Positions 1-6,810 of a stretch of DNA of 8,313 nt are shown in pieces. The notes beneath the pieces are model-generated. The model saw nothing but the letters and a program-made list of their open reading frames with translations. It did not search any database and was not told where the DNA came from. This DNA comes from an uncultured Methylotenera sp. (GTDB lineage: Bacteria > Pseudomonadota > Gammaproteobacteria > Burkholderiales > Methylophilaceae), in the NCBI GenBank assembly GCA_937957775.1, contig CALFXV010000220.1, positions 1 through 8,313 of the forward strand, given 5' to 3'. Within the stretch, counting starts at the first letter, position 1; each line of letters starts with the position of its first letter. The translations under genes and the position numbers were made by a program.

Positions 1-481
1 CGTATTTAGCTACCAATTTCCAATCAGCGCCTTATTGCAAGATTACAAATACGGCAGCAAACTGCATTTGGCCCGCAGCTTCGCCTTATTGCTAAAAAAC
101 CGCGTGCCATTGCACACAGTGGACACCGTCATCGCCATGCCCATGCACCCACAACGCTTAAAAGAAAGGGGCTTCAATCAAGCATTGGAAATTGCGCGCG
201 TGCTCTGTGCCGAACAAGCACAGAAGTTGGATTTTGATAGCGTACAAAGGCAGAAGCATAGGCCTGCGCAAGTGAACCTAAGCTGGCAAGCACGCTTAAA
301 AAACATCAAGGGGGTGTTTAAACTGCAGTCCGCGTCGCGCATAGCAGGGCAACGCATTGCCATCCTAGACGACGTCATGACCACAGGCGCGAGCTTAAAC
401 GAGCTGGCAAAAACATTAAAACAAGCCGGCGCCAGCCATGTAGAATGCTGGATTCTCGCCAGAACCATAGCCAGACCCTAA
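1..481 (+). CDS. comF: ComF family phosphoribosyltransferase-like protein, 5' end outside the window
   Basis: This is the C-terminal part of a ComF/GntX-family protein. The reading frame is open from base 2, and the residues before the first possible TTG start (base 35) still fit the family (V-F-S-Y-Q-F-P-I then [10 protein letters not shown]), so the true start lies upstream of the window. Family hallmarks seen in order are [10 protein letters not shown], the K-H-R-P-A-Q block followed by RLKNIKGVF, and the PRPP-binding loop [10 protein letters not shown] at about 365-394. Full-length members usually carry an N-terminal four-cysteine zinc finger, which would be off the window. ComF is needed for DNA uptake in transformable bacteria, while the E. 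coli relative GntX has been linked to use of DNA as a nutrient; which role applies here cannot be told. trmL follows after five bases, so the two are probably co-transcribed. Family assignment is firm; function is uncertain. Confidence 0.9.
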   Translation, partial: VFSYQFPISALLQDYKYGSKLHLARSFALLLKNRVPLHTVDTVIAMPMHPQRLKERGFNQALEIARVLCAEQAQKLDFDSVQRQKHRPAQVNLSWQARLKNIKGVFKLQSASRIAGQRIAILDDVMTTGASLNELAKTLKQAGASHVECWILARTIARP

Positions 482-486
482 CCTTT

Positions 487-951
487 ATGTTTACCATCGT
501 TTTATTTGAACCAGAAATACCGCCCAATACCGGCAACATCATACGACTGTGCGCCAACACCGGCGCACAACTGCACCTAATTAAACCATTAGGCTTCAAA
601 CTGGAAGACAAACAACTTAAACGCGCCGGCTTGGACTACCACGAGTACGCCAGCTTAGTCGTGCATGAAAATTGGTCGGATTGCAAAGCCGCCTTAAGCA
701 ATAGGCGCATCTTTGCTATCACCACCAAGGGCAGCACACGGCATAGCGAAGTGGCTTTTCAAGCAGGGGATGTGTTTGTGTTTGGTCCGGAGACACGCGG
801 CTTACCTGCCTCCGTACTGGAAGAATTCAGCGCCGATCGGCGCTTACGCCTACCCATGTTAGCCAACAGCAGAAGTTTAAACTTATCCAATTCAGCGGCG
901 GTATTGCTATACGAAGCATGGCGCCAAATTGGCTTTACTGAGGGCGTTTAA
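487..951 (+). CDS. trmL: tRNA (cytidine(34)-2'-O)-methyltransferase TrmL
   Basis: TrmL is a SPOUT-class methyltransferase that uses S-adenosylmethionine to 2'-O-methylate the wobble base of certain tRNA-Leu isoacceptors. The 154-residue product is close to the 157 residues of the E. coli enzyme. Visible motifs are the N-terminal [19 protein letters not shown], the SAM-knot motif FGPETRGLP, and the C-terminal knot segment with [20 protein letters not shown]. An in-frame ATG exists at 445 inside comF, but the family begins at M-F-T-I-V-L-F-E-P, so the start at 487 is preferred; it lies five bases after the comF stop. No good Shine-Dalgarno sequence precedes it, which suggests translational coupling to comF. 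The 3' end overlaps the end of gpsA on the other strand by a few bases. Confidence 0.96.
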   Translation: MFTIVLFEPEIPPNTGNIIRLCANTGAQLHLIKPLGFKLEDKQLKRAGLDYHEYASLVVHENWSDCKAALSNRRIFAITTKGSTRHSEVAFQAGDVFVFGPETRGLPASVLEEFSADRRLRLPMLANSRSLNLSNSAAVLLYEAWRQIGFTEGV

Positions 952-967
952 TGCCCTTCGGCTTTTT
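940..967 (+). terminator. Possible intrinsic terminator of comF-trmL
   Basis: AGGGC (941-945) and GCCCT (953-957) form a five-base-pair stem around a seven-base loop that contains the trmL stop codon. A T run (TTTTT, 963-967) follows after a short spacer. The stem extends by one G-U pair. It is short and the T tract is not immediately adjacent, so it may be weak. It lies within the gpsA 3' coding end. On the minus strand no T run follows, so it would act only on plus-strand transcripts. Confidence 0.4.
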
Positions 968-1952
968 GCTCGCGGCCCAATAAGGCCATCACCGCATCCT
1001 TAGCGCTTTTACCGTGCGACAGCACCTGATCCACTTCATGGGTAATCGGCATGTCCACTTGCAGTGCTTTGGCCCGGCGCATGACCTCGGTGGTGGTATT
1101 GACGCCCTCGGCAACGTGACCCAAGTGCTGCAATATATCGGCTAAAGTCTTACCACTGGCCAATTGCAAGCCAACTTCACGATTGCGCGAGTATTGCCCA
1201 GTACAGGTTAAAATTAAATCGCCTGCCCCAGCCAAGCCCATAAAGGTCTCCGGACTTGCGCCCAAGGCCACGCCAAAACGCGTCATTTCGGCTGAGCCGC
1301 GGGTGATCATGGCAGCACGCGCATTGTTACCAAAACCCATGCCATCCGATATGCCCGCGGCAATGGCCATGACGTTTTTAATGGCACCGCCTACCGACAC
1401 ACCGATCACATCGCTGCTACTGTATACGCGTAAATTACCGCCGTGAATTAATTGCGCAGCCTGCCGCGCAAAGTCAGCATCGCTGGCGGCCAAGGTTACA
1501 GCAGTCGGCAATCCACGCACCAACTCTGCCGCAAAACTGGGACCAGACAAGGCACCCCAATGCTGGCCAGTGACGGCCGGGTCACCCAACTCCTCTAAAG
1601 CCACCTCAAAAGGCAGTTTAGCCGTATTCGGCTCCAAGCCTTTACTGGCCCAGACCACAGGAGTCTTGTAAGCCAAGGCAGTTATGTCTTTTAGGATTTG
1701 TCTGAAACCAGCGGTGGGGACCACAGAAAGGATTAAGTCGGCATCTTGCAAAGCCAGTTGCAAATTGTCCTCTACCTGCAACTGCGCATTGAATTGAAAG
1801 TCGCCTAAATACAAAGGATTGGCACGCGCTTTGCGCATACCTGAAACATGGCCAGCATTGCGCGCCCATAATGCCACTTGGTGATGCTGGCTGATGTGCA
1901 TGGCCAAAGCCGTACCCCACGCACCCGCACCCAACACTGCTATTTTTGCCAT
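948..1952 (-). CDS. gpsA: Glycerol-3-phosphate dehydrogenase [NAD(P)+]
   Basis: GpsA reduces dihydroxyacetone phosphate to sn-glycerol 3-phosphate in the cytoplasm, the first committed step of phospholipid backbone supply. The 334-residue length is normal (E. coli 339). The N-terminal Rossmann fold shows [10 protein letters not shown] at residues 8-17. Further family blocks are ILSVVPT (74-80), ASKGLEP (102-108, Lys104), [10 protein letters not shown] (135-144), [17 protein letters not shown] (188-204, catalytic Lys192), GLAGAGDL (239-246, Asp245), SRNREVG (255-261) and AEGVNTT (281-287). The ATG at 1952 is preceded by AGGA about ten bases upstream. It is the last gene of the minus-strand run from the rhodanese gene and converges on trmL, as in E. 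coli. A hairpin between it and the upstream SH3 gene may tune its expression. Confidence 0.98.
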   Translation of the reverse strand: MAKIAVLGAGAWGTALAMHISQHHQVALWARNAGHVSGMRKARANPLYLGDFQFNAQLQVEDNLQLALQDADLILSVVPTAGFRQILKDITALAYKTPVVWASKGLEPNTAKLPFEVALEELGDPAVTGQHWGALSGPSFAAELVRGLPTAVTLAASDADFARQAAQLIHGGNLRVYSSSDVIGVSVGGAIKNVMAIAAGISDGMGFGNNARAAMITRGSAEMTRFGVALGASPETFMGLAGAGDLILTCTGQYSRNREVGLQLASGKTLADILQHLGHVAEGVNTTTEVMRRAKALQVDMPITHEVDQVLSHGKSAKDAVMALLGREQKAEGH

Positions 1953-1968
1953 TAGCTTAAATTCCTGT

Positions 1969-1997
1969 ACAAAACAACATGGCGGCTAGTCGCCGCC
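1969..1997 (-). terminator. GC-rich hairpin at the SH3 gene stop, possible attenuator before gpsA
   Basis: GGCGGC (1981-1986) and GCCGCC (1992-1997) are perfect inverted repeats around a five-base loop and cover the stop codon of the SH3 gene. Read on the minus strand, the hairpin is followed by ATGTTGTTTTGT, a broken T-rich tract. This resembles a weak intrinsic terminator or attenuator that would lower read-through into gpsA. The stem could equally act as a 3' stabiliser of upstream mRNA. The hairpin is seen directly; the role is inferred. Confidence 0.4.
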
Positions 1998-2441
1998 CCA
2001 TGTGGTGGAAGACAGCACAAAGCCTAGCGTGCCATCCCTATGCTTAACTTTAAGCCAGCCGTTAGTGGGTTTCTGCTCCAGCACCTCGAGCAACACGTCT
2101 TTTTCCACCGTGGCCAATAATCGGGAACCGGGATCGGCTGACATGCGAATTTCCGCTTTATTGGCGGTCACCAAGAGCCAACGCTTATTAGATAATTGCT
2201 TGGCCTCCAGCCAATTCAAGCCGCCTTGGGCGTCCCGAACTTTTAACCAATCGCCTAAATTCACCACCACTTCAACCGGGTAATATTGACTGAGTAAATA
2301 GACTTTTTTTGCGGCGATGGACGGCGCATCATAAAGCACCGCTTTGGGCACCGCCACCGAACGAAAATCCAGCGCCATGGCCAAGGCAGGCAGCAGCATT
2401 AAACCCAAGGCCCATGCTAACTTTTTGCCAAGGCGGAGCAT
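1986..2441 (-). CDS. Secreted tandem SH3 (SH3b-like) domain protein
   Basis: A 151-residue exported protein of unknown specific function. Residues 1-23 form a Sec signal peptide: M-L-R-L-G-K-K, a hydrophobic core, and A-M-A just before Leu24, a good signal peptidase I site. The mature part looks like two tandem bacterial SH3-like domains, about residues 26-84 (ending GLNWLEAKQLS) and 86-146 (TNGWLKVKHRDGTLGFV). No catalytic domain is present, so a cell-wall or protein-binding role in the periplasm is inferred. The frame stays open upstream to 2513 inside secB, but the ATG at 2441 starts exactly at the signal peptide and lies four bases after the secB stop. It has no Shine-Dalgarno sequence, so translation is probably coupled to secB. 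The gene sits between secB and gpsA, where E. coli has none. Confidence 0.85.
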   Translation of the reverse strand: MLRLGKKLAWALGLMLLPALAMALDFRSVAVPKAVLYDAPSIAAKKVYLLSQYYPVEVVVNLGDWLKVRDAQGGLNWLEAKQLSNKRWLLVTANKAEIRMSADPGSRLLATVEKDVLLEVLEQKPTNGWLKVKHRDGTLGFVLSSTTWGGD

Positions 2442-2445
2442 GAAT

Positions 2446-2934
2446 TTAGTGTTTTGCAGCCGCTTCTGCCGCTTCAGCTTGCTGCTGTTTTTGTTGCGCA
2501 AACAAGGCTTCAAAATTGATCGGGTTTAACAACACCGGTTGGAAGCCAGCGCGCACGACTAGGTCAGAAACACTTTCACGCGCATAAGGGAACAAGATGT
2601 TAGGGCAAGTGATGCCGACTATCATTTCCAGATTCTCTTCCGGCACACCGCGGATTTGGAAAATACCGGCTTGCGTGACTTCCACTAAAAACACCGTCTT
2701 GTCTTCAATTTTGGACGTGACCGTTACTTTAATCGCCACTTCAAAGACATTCTCTTCTAGCTGTTGGGCAAAATTACTCAACTCGATGCCTACTTGTGGT
2801 TGACTGCGGTCAGTGAAGATTTGTGGCGCATTAGGGATTTCCAATGACGCGTCTTTAAGATAAATTTTTTCTATGCTGAAACCCGCTTGTTGGGTTTGCT
2901 CTTCGGCGGCTGCCTTGTTGTCTTCTTTTGCCAT
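2446..2934 (-). CDS. secB: Protein-export chaperone SecB
   Basis: SecB is a homotetrameric cytoplasmic chaperone that keeps preproteins unfolded and hands them to SecA. The product is 162 residues (E. coli 155). Family blocks are EKIYLKDASLEIPNAPQIF (22-40), an N-F-A-Q-Q-L-E-E stretch (54-61), and CPNILFPYARE (110-120). The central region is followed by GFQPVLLNPINFEALF (130-145), then a Gln/Ala-rich C-terminal tail. The ATG at 2934 has only a weak purine-rich stretch (AAGAAACGA) upstream. It follows grxC after 114 bases that may hold its own promoter, and the signal-peptide-bearing SH3 gene follows four bases downstream. Gene order grxC-secB matches E. coli. Confidence 0.98.
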   Translation of the reverse strand: MAKEDNKAAAEEQTQQAGFSIEKIYLKDASLEIPNAPQIFTDRSQPQVGIELSNFAQQLEENVFEVAIKVTVTSKIEDKTVFLVEVTQAGIFQIRGVPEENLEMIVGITCPNILFPYARESVSDLVVRAGFQPVLLNPINFEALFAQQKQQQAEAAEAAAKH

Positions 2935-3048
2935 AATGTTATTCGTTTCTTGTTAATTAAAAGGTTGAATTAAAAAATACCGCGCCATTTTATCAGAGAT
3001 TTAACTGGGCAGCTTTGAAGTTGAGCAATCTGCATCCTGCTCATTAAA
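2935..3048 (-). promoter_or_regulatory. grxC-secB spacer with a possible secB promoter
   Basis: In this 114-base gap the minus strand carries TAAAAT (plus-strand bases 2987-2992), a 5/6 match to a sigma-70 -10 box. It is followed directly by GGCGCGG, a GC-rich discriminator of the kind found at growth-rate-regulated promoters. No good -35 box lies 16-18 bases upstream. Just after the grxC stop, TGAGCA (3022-3027) and TGCTCA (3038-3043) form a six-base-pair hairpin without a T run. A promoter is plausible but unproven; secB could equally be transcribed from the rhodanese promoter. Confidence 0.3.
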
Positions 3049-3303
3049 CTAGGCCAATAAGGGATCCAAGCCGCCGGCTAAATCCAAGGCGCGCAAATCA
3101 TCAAAACCACCGACATGCAGCTCGCCTATGTAGATTTGCGGCACGGTACGCCTACCGGTTTTTTGCATCATTTCGTCGCGCAACTCAGGTTGCAAATCAA
3201 TCCTGATTTTATGAATATCGGTCACGCCCTTGCTCAGCAACAAGCGTTCGGCGTTGCTGCAATAGGGGCAAACGGCACTGCTGTACATGGTGACTTTGGC
3301 CAT
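3049..3303 (-). CDS. grxC: Glutaredoxin 3
   Basis: A dithiol glutaredoxin that uses glutathione to reduce disulfides and glutathionylated proteins in the cytoplasm. The 84-residue length is typical of bacterial glutaredoxin 3. The active-site C-P-Y-C is at Cys12-Cys15 in YSSAVCPYCSNAERLL. The cis-proline motif T-V-P-Q-I is at 53-57, and the glutathione-contacting GGFDDL at 65-70. It begins one base after the rhodanese stop, with no clear Shine-Dalgarno sequence, so the two are probably translationally coupled. The pairing of a rhodanese with a glutaredoxin suggests related thiol or sulfur roles, but that is inference. Neighbouring secB follows in the same direction. Confidence 0.97.
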   Translation of the reverse strand: MAKVTMYSSAVCPYCSNAERLLLSKGVTDIHKIRIDLQPELRDEMMQKTGRRTVPQIYIGELHVGGFDDLRALDLAGGLDPLLA

Positions 3304-3304
3304 G

Positions 3305-3781
3305 TTAAGCGCTCGCTTTCTTAAGCGCGGCCTTGGGTTTCGCTGGCGCTTTGCTAGGCAAACCGGCCGCGTCTTTTACCACCGGCAATTTGGCTTCCAG
3401 CCATGCACTTAAGCCGCCTTGCAAATTGTGCAATTGGCTAAATTGCGCGCCGCGTAAAATATCGCAGGCTTTAACCGAACGCCCGCCCAACTGGCAATTC
3501 ACCAACAAGGGTTTGTTTTGGTACTTTTTTAGCTCAGGCAAGCGCGCCGCCAGATTAGCCAAGGGAATGTTGACGGCTTCAGCAATATGACCAGCAGCAA
3601 ACTCAGCCTCGTCGCGCACGTCCAACACCACCGCATGCGAGCGATTGATTAAGGTCACCGATTCGGCCGGGCTTAAATTGGGCACGCCACCGGCACTTTT
3701 TTTCATGGAAGGCAACAGCAACATCAAGCCCGAACCCAGCGCCAAGCCTATTAACCAAATATTACTTTTAATGAATTCCAC
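3305..3781 (-). CDS. yibN: Membrane-anchored rhodanese-like protein (YibN-like)
   Basis: A 158-residue single-domain rhodanese with an N-terminal anchor. Residues 8-24 are a hydrophobic transmembrane segment preceded by a short M-E-F-I-K-S-N. The rhodanese domain spans about 36-135: a VVLDVRDEAEFAAGHI block (51-66), NIPL (71-74), and an active loop starting at Cys96 (C-Q-L-G-G-R-S), with the final GGLSAW (122-127). The catalytic cysteine is present, so sulfurtransferase activity is possible. The C-terminal 20 residues are rich in Lys, Ala and Pro. The start is GTG at 3781, supported by AAAGGA about five bases upstream, the best ribosome binding site in this gene run. It is the first gene of the minus-strand run and diverges from gpmI, as E. 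coli yibN does. The substrate is unknown. Confidence 0.93.
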   Translation of the reverse strand: MEFIKSNIWLIGLALGSGLMLLLPSMKKSAGGVPNLSPAESVTLINRSHAVVLDVRDEAEFAAGHIAEAVNIPLANLAARLPELKKYQNKPLLVNCQLGGRSVKACDILRGAQFSQLHNLQGGLSAWLEAKLPVVKDAAGLPSKAPAKPKAALKKASA

Positions 3782-3953
3782 AACCGTCCTTTCAAATTTG
3801 TTCTATGAAACAAGCGCTTAATTAAAAGCCGTTTAAATCGCCTACTTAGACCAACCATTCAGGCGAATTTTATAAGCAGATTTTACGTGTAAATACGCTA
3901 AAATAGTGGCAATACTTACACTTACACCAATAAAATTTTAAGGCTAACCTTTT
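3782..3953. promoter_or_regulatory. Divergent promoter region between the rhodanese gene and gpmI
   Basis: This 172-base gap must hold the start signals for both directions. On the minus strand, TTTACA (3888-3893, 5/6 to the -35 box) and TAAAAT (3867-3872, 5/6 to the -10 box) are 15 bases apart, a little short but plausible for the rhodanese gene. On the plus strand, TAAAAT at 3899-3904 is a -10-like element for gpmI without a correctly spaced -35 box. The gpmI ribosome binding site appears to be AAGG at 3940-3943, ten bases before the ATG. The boxes are read by eye. Confidence 0.45.
3882..3893. promoter_or_regulatory. TTTAC-GT-GTAAA palindrome, possible operator
   Basis: Perfect five-base inverted arms (TTTAC 3882-3886, GTAAA 3889-3893) flank a two-base centre. 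It overlaps the proposed -35 box of the rhodanese gene and lies five bases upstream of the -10-like element of gpmI, so a bound protein could affect both directions. A short site in AT-rich DNA can arise by chance. Confidence 0.25.
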
Positions 3954-5525
3954 ATGTCCACGCCATTAAAAACCAATGCTAACAACATCACGCCAGTATG
4001 CCTGCTTATTTTGGATGGCTTTGGCTACCGCGAAGAAACAAGCAACAATGCCATTGCGCTAGCCCACACGCCCAATTTAGACAAACTTAATCAAACGCAC
4101 CCGCATACCTTGATTAATGCTTCCGAGCACTACGTTGGCTTACCTGACGGACAAATGGGCAACTCAGAAGTAGGCCATCTCAACATAGGCGCGGGCCGCG
4201 TGGTGTTTCAGGATTTTGAACGCATCAACAACAGCATCGCTAGAGGCGAGTTCTTTGAGCACGCCAAGTTAAAAGCCGCTCTACTGGGCATAAAAAATAC
4301 CAATAAAGCTCTACATATCATGGGCTTGCTGTCCGACGGTGGTGTTCACAGCCACGACTCACACATCCACGCCATGCTGGAAATGGCCGCTAAAATCGGT
4401 TTGAAAAAAGTCTACCTGCACGCCTTCCTGGACGGCAGAGACACGCCGCCAGTTAGCGCCAGCCCTTACCTAGCAGCGCTGGAAGCCAAAATTAAGTCGC
4501 TAGGCGTAGGTAAAATCCTATCGGTGAGCGGCCGTTTTTACAGCATGGACAGAGACAAGCGCTGGCCTAGGGTGGAAGCGGCTTACGCGCTGATCACTGA
4601 AGGCATGGGCGAATTCTGCTACCCCAGCGCCGAACAAGCATTGCAAGCGGCTTACGCGCGCGGTGAAAACGATGAATTTGTAAAGTGCACGGCCATCCGC
4701 GCTGAGCACGAAGCTCCCACCCACTTAGAAGACGGCGATGTGGTGGTGAACATGAACTTTCGTTCCGATCGCGCCCGTCAACTCACCCACGCCTTATTAA
4801 GTCCGGCCTTTGATGGCTTTCACCGTCGTCATCAACCTCAGTTAGCCGGCTACTTCACGCTCACCATGCACGACGCTAAAGAGCCCAAAGCGACGGCTAT
4901 ATTCCCGCCGTTTGCCGTGAAAAACACCCTGGGTGAGTATTTGTCTGGCTTAGGGTTAAAGCAACTGCGCATCGCCGAAACGGAAAAATACCCGCACGTC
5001 ACTTTCTTTTTTAACGGCGGCGAAGAAACCGTCTTTGCTGGTGAAGAGCGCATTTTAGTGCCCTCCCCACCGGTCGCCACCTACGACATGCAACCTGAAA
5101 TGAGCGCTTACGAATTAACTGACCGGTTAGAAGAAGCGATTTTATCCAGGCAATACCAGGCCATTATTTGCAATTACGCCAACGGCGACATGGTGGGCCA
5201 TACCGGCAATTTAGCCGCGGCCATTAAAGCCATAGAAACCTTGGACACCTGCGTAGGCCGCATCGCGACCGCTATGCAAATCACCGGCGGCGAAGTCATC
5301 ATCACGGCCGACCACGGCAACGCAGAAATGATGTTCGATGGCACAAACCAACAAGCGCATACGCAACACACCACCAACAAGGTGCCGCTGCTTTACCTAG
5401 GCCGCCCTGCCAAACTAGCCCAAGATGGGGCGTTGTCAGATTTAGCGCCCACCTTGCTGCACTTAATGGGCTTGGCACAACCGGTCGAAATGACCGGCAA
5501 AAACCTTGTTCATTTTCTGCCATAA
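3954..5525 (+). CDS. gpmI: 2,3-bisphosphoglycerate-independent phosphoglycerate mutase
   Basis: GpmI interconverts 3- and 2-phosphoglycerate in glycolysis and gluconeogenesis, using two manganese ions and a phosphoserine intermediate rather than a 2,3-bisphosphoglycerate cofactor. The product is 523 residues (E. coli 514). The phosphatase-like domain begins with ILDGFG (metal ligand Asp21) and the catalytic Ser71 sits in MGNSEVGHLNIGAGR. Further hallmarks are LLSDGGVHSH (125-134), AFLDGRDTPP (157-166), GRFYSMDRDKRWPRVEAAY (193-211), NFRSDRARQ (268-276), ANGDMVGHTGN (409-419), ADHGNAEMM (452-460) and His472. All expected metal and substrate residues that I can place are present. The start ATG at 3954 has AAGG ten bases upstream; AAGG can pair with CCTT next to the ATG, which might mask it slightly. 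It diverges from the rhodanese gene and is followed by envC. Confidence 0.98.
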   Translation: MSTPLKTNANNITPVCLLILDGFGYREETSNNAIALAHTPNLDKLNQTHPHTLINASEHYVGLPDGQMGNSEVGHLNIGAGRVVFQDFERINNSIARGEFFEHAKLKAALLGIKNTNKALHIMGLLSDGGVHSHDSHIHAMLEMAAKIGLKKVYLHAFLDGRDTPPVSASPYLAALEAKIKSLGVGKILSVSGRFYSMDRDKRWPRVEAAYALITEGMGEFCYPSAEQALQAAYARGENDEFVKCTAIRAEHEAPTHLEDGDVVVNMNFRSDRARQLTHALLSPAFDGFHRRHQPQLAGYFTLTMHDAKEPKATAIFPPFAVKNTLGEYLSGLGLKQLRIAETEKYPHVTFFFNGGEETVFAGEERILVPSPPVATYDMQPEMSAYELTDRLEEAILSRQYQAIICNYANGDMVGHTGNLAAAIKAIETLDTCVGRIATAMQITGGEVIITADHGNAEMMFDGTNQQAHTQHTTNKVPLLYLGRPAKLAQDGALSDLAPTLLHLMGLAQPVEMTGKNLVHFLP

Positions 5526-5533
5526 TGAATTAG
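5525..5533 (+). other. Two-codon minimal ORF at the gpmI-envC junction
   Basis: The gpmI stop overlaps an ATG (TAATG). That ATG is followed by AAT and TAG, giving a Met-Asn-stop minimal ORF that ends two bases before the envC start at 5536. Ribosomes finishing gpmI could restart here or at the envC ATG, which lacks a recognisable Shine-Dalgarno sequence. The arrangement is seen directly; any role in coupling is inference. Confidence 0.3.
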
Positions 5534-5535
5534 CG

Positions 5536-6810
5536 ATGCGCATGACTTTATCTTATTGCAAACTACCCGTAGCCAGCCTAATGGCCTTGGCTTTGCTATT
5601 TAGCTTAAACCCTGTCGCGCATGCGGAAAAGAAAAGCGAGGCAACGCCACAAAGCTTGAGCTTGGTGCAAGAAAAATTAGCCAAACTGAAACAGGCCTTA
5701 AGCCAATCGCAAGAAGCGCGCAAGGATGCCGCTGACGCATTGAAAGACAGCGAAGTGGCGATCAGCGTGGCGAATAAAAAACTTTATGAAATCAATCAGA
5801 AACAGCAAGCGCACAAGGCCATGCTAGCCAAGTTGGCGGCGGAATCCCTGGCCACCAACCAAGCCTTGACCATCCAACAAAAACAACTGAGCACGCAACT
5901 CTACCAACAATACCTGCATGGCCGCCAAAGTTACGTGCAAATGCTCTTGCAGAACGATCATCCCAGCGCCATGGCGCGCGACGTGCATTATTTTTCTTAC
6001 ATTGCCAAAGTGCGCGCCGAACTCATCAATAAGATGCAAGGCAACTTGAATCACCTCAATCGGCTGAATGAAGAGACCAGCAGCACCTTGGAAAAAGTCG
6101 CTGAACTCAAGCAAAAACAAATCGATGAGCGGCAAGTGCTGCAATCGCAAAAACAAGTTAAATCTAAAATTGTTCGCAGCCTGTCGCAACAAATCGCCAT
6201 GCAGCGTGGTGAAATTAAAAAACTCAGCCGCGATGAAAAACGCCTCTCGCAATTGGTGGAACGCTTAGCCCAAGCCACGCCAGCGATTGGCAAAAAACAA
6301 AAAAATAAACGCACAGCACTCGCCGATAGCAGCGAGTCAAATAAAGCGTCGCAAGAGGCCCCGCCTGCTTTGGCAAACAACGTCGAGCCTAGCTTTGAGG
6401 GCCACAGCGGCAATTTTTCATCGCTTAGAGGCAAGCTAAGGCTGCCTGTGCGCGGTGAGGTGAGCAATCGATTTGGTAGCAGCCGAGCGGATTCCGGCAT
6501 TTCATGGAAAGGCTTATTTATCAAGGCCAATGAAGGATCGGAAGTGAAATCCGTCGCCAGCGGACGGGTGGTGTTTGCCGATTGGTTACGCGGCTTTGGC
6601 AACCTAATCATCTTGGATCACGGCGATGGCTACATGAGTTTGTACGGCAACAATCAAGCGGTTTTAAGACAGGTAGGCGACAGCGTTAAAGCTGGAGATG
6701 CCATTGCTTTGGTAGGCAACAGCGGCGGCAACGAAGCGAACGGCTTGTATTACGAATTAAGGCGCCAGAGCAGACCTTTCGATCCGCTGAGCTGGAGCCT
6801 TGTTAATTAA
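5536..6810 (+). CDS. envC: Murein hydrolase activator EnvC (degenerate LytM/M23 domain)
   Basis: EnvC is a periplasmic protein recruited to the division site, where it activates the cell-wall amidases AmiA and AmiB for daughter-cell separation. The 424-residue product (E. coli 419) has a signal peptide ending A-H-A at residue 30. A long Gln/Lys/Leu-rich coiled coil spans about 35-245, followed by a polar linker (250-295) and a C-terminal LytM fold (about 300-424). The zinc-site residues of active M23 peptidases are missing: WKGLFI replaces H-x-G-x-D, LYGNNQ replaces Y-x-H, and LYYELR replaces HLHFE. This is the known EnvC pattern, so it should be non-catalytic. The frame is open from a TTG at 5506 inside gpmI, but ATG 5536 (or 5542) starts at the signal peptide. 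The gpmI-envC pair matches E. coli. Confidence 0.93.
   Translation: MRMTLSYCKLPVASLMALALLFSLNPVAHAEKKSEATPQSLSLVQEKLAKLKQALSQSQEARKDAADALKDSEVAISVANKKLYEINQKQQAHKAMLAKLAAESLATNQALTIQQKQLSTQLYQQYLHGRQSYVQMLLQNDHPSAMARDVHYFSYIAKVRAELINKMQGNLNHLNRLNEETSSTLEKVAELKQKQIDERQVLQSQKQVKSKIVRSLSQQIAMQRGEIKKLSRDEKRLSQLVERLAQATPAIGKKQKNKRTALADSSESNKASQEAPPALANNVEPSFEGHSGNFSSLRGKLRLPVRGEVSNRFGSSRADSGISWKGLFIKANEGSEVKSVASGRVVFADWLRGFGNLIILDHGDGYMSLYGNNQAVLRQVGDSVKAGDAIALVGNSGGNEANGLYYELRRQSRPFDPLSWSLVN

Noticed and set aside
445..486. Upstream in-frame ATG for trmL
   Set aside because: It adds 14 residues that do not fit the family start; the product is normal in length from 487.
1183..1446. Plus-strand open frame inside gpsA
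   Set aside because: It lies opposite the conserved catalytic region of GpsA and has no ribosome binding site or recognisable domain.
2442..2513. Upstream in-frame start for the SH3 protein
   Set aside because: It would add 24 basic residues before a clean signal peptide and overlap the secB coding end.
3022..3043. Terminator after grxC (TGAGCA/TGCTCA hairpin)
   Set aside because: The stem is six base pairs with a ten-base loop and no T run on either strand; kept only as a note in the spacer entry.
6051..6611. Long minus-strand open frame inside envC
   Set aside because: Its product is Ser/Arg/Cys-rich with no domain, while the plus-strand frame encodes a clear EnvC; it is a shadow of that gene.
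6436..6807. Active M23 metallopeptidase
   Set aside because: The zinc-binding His and Asp positions are replaced, and the sequence follows the EnvC activator pattern.
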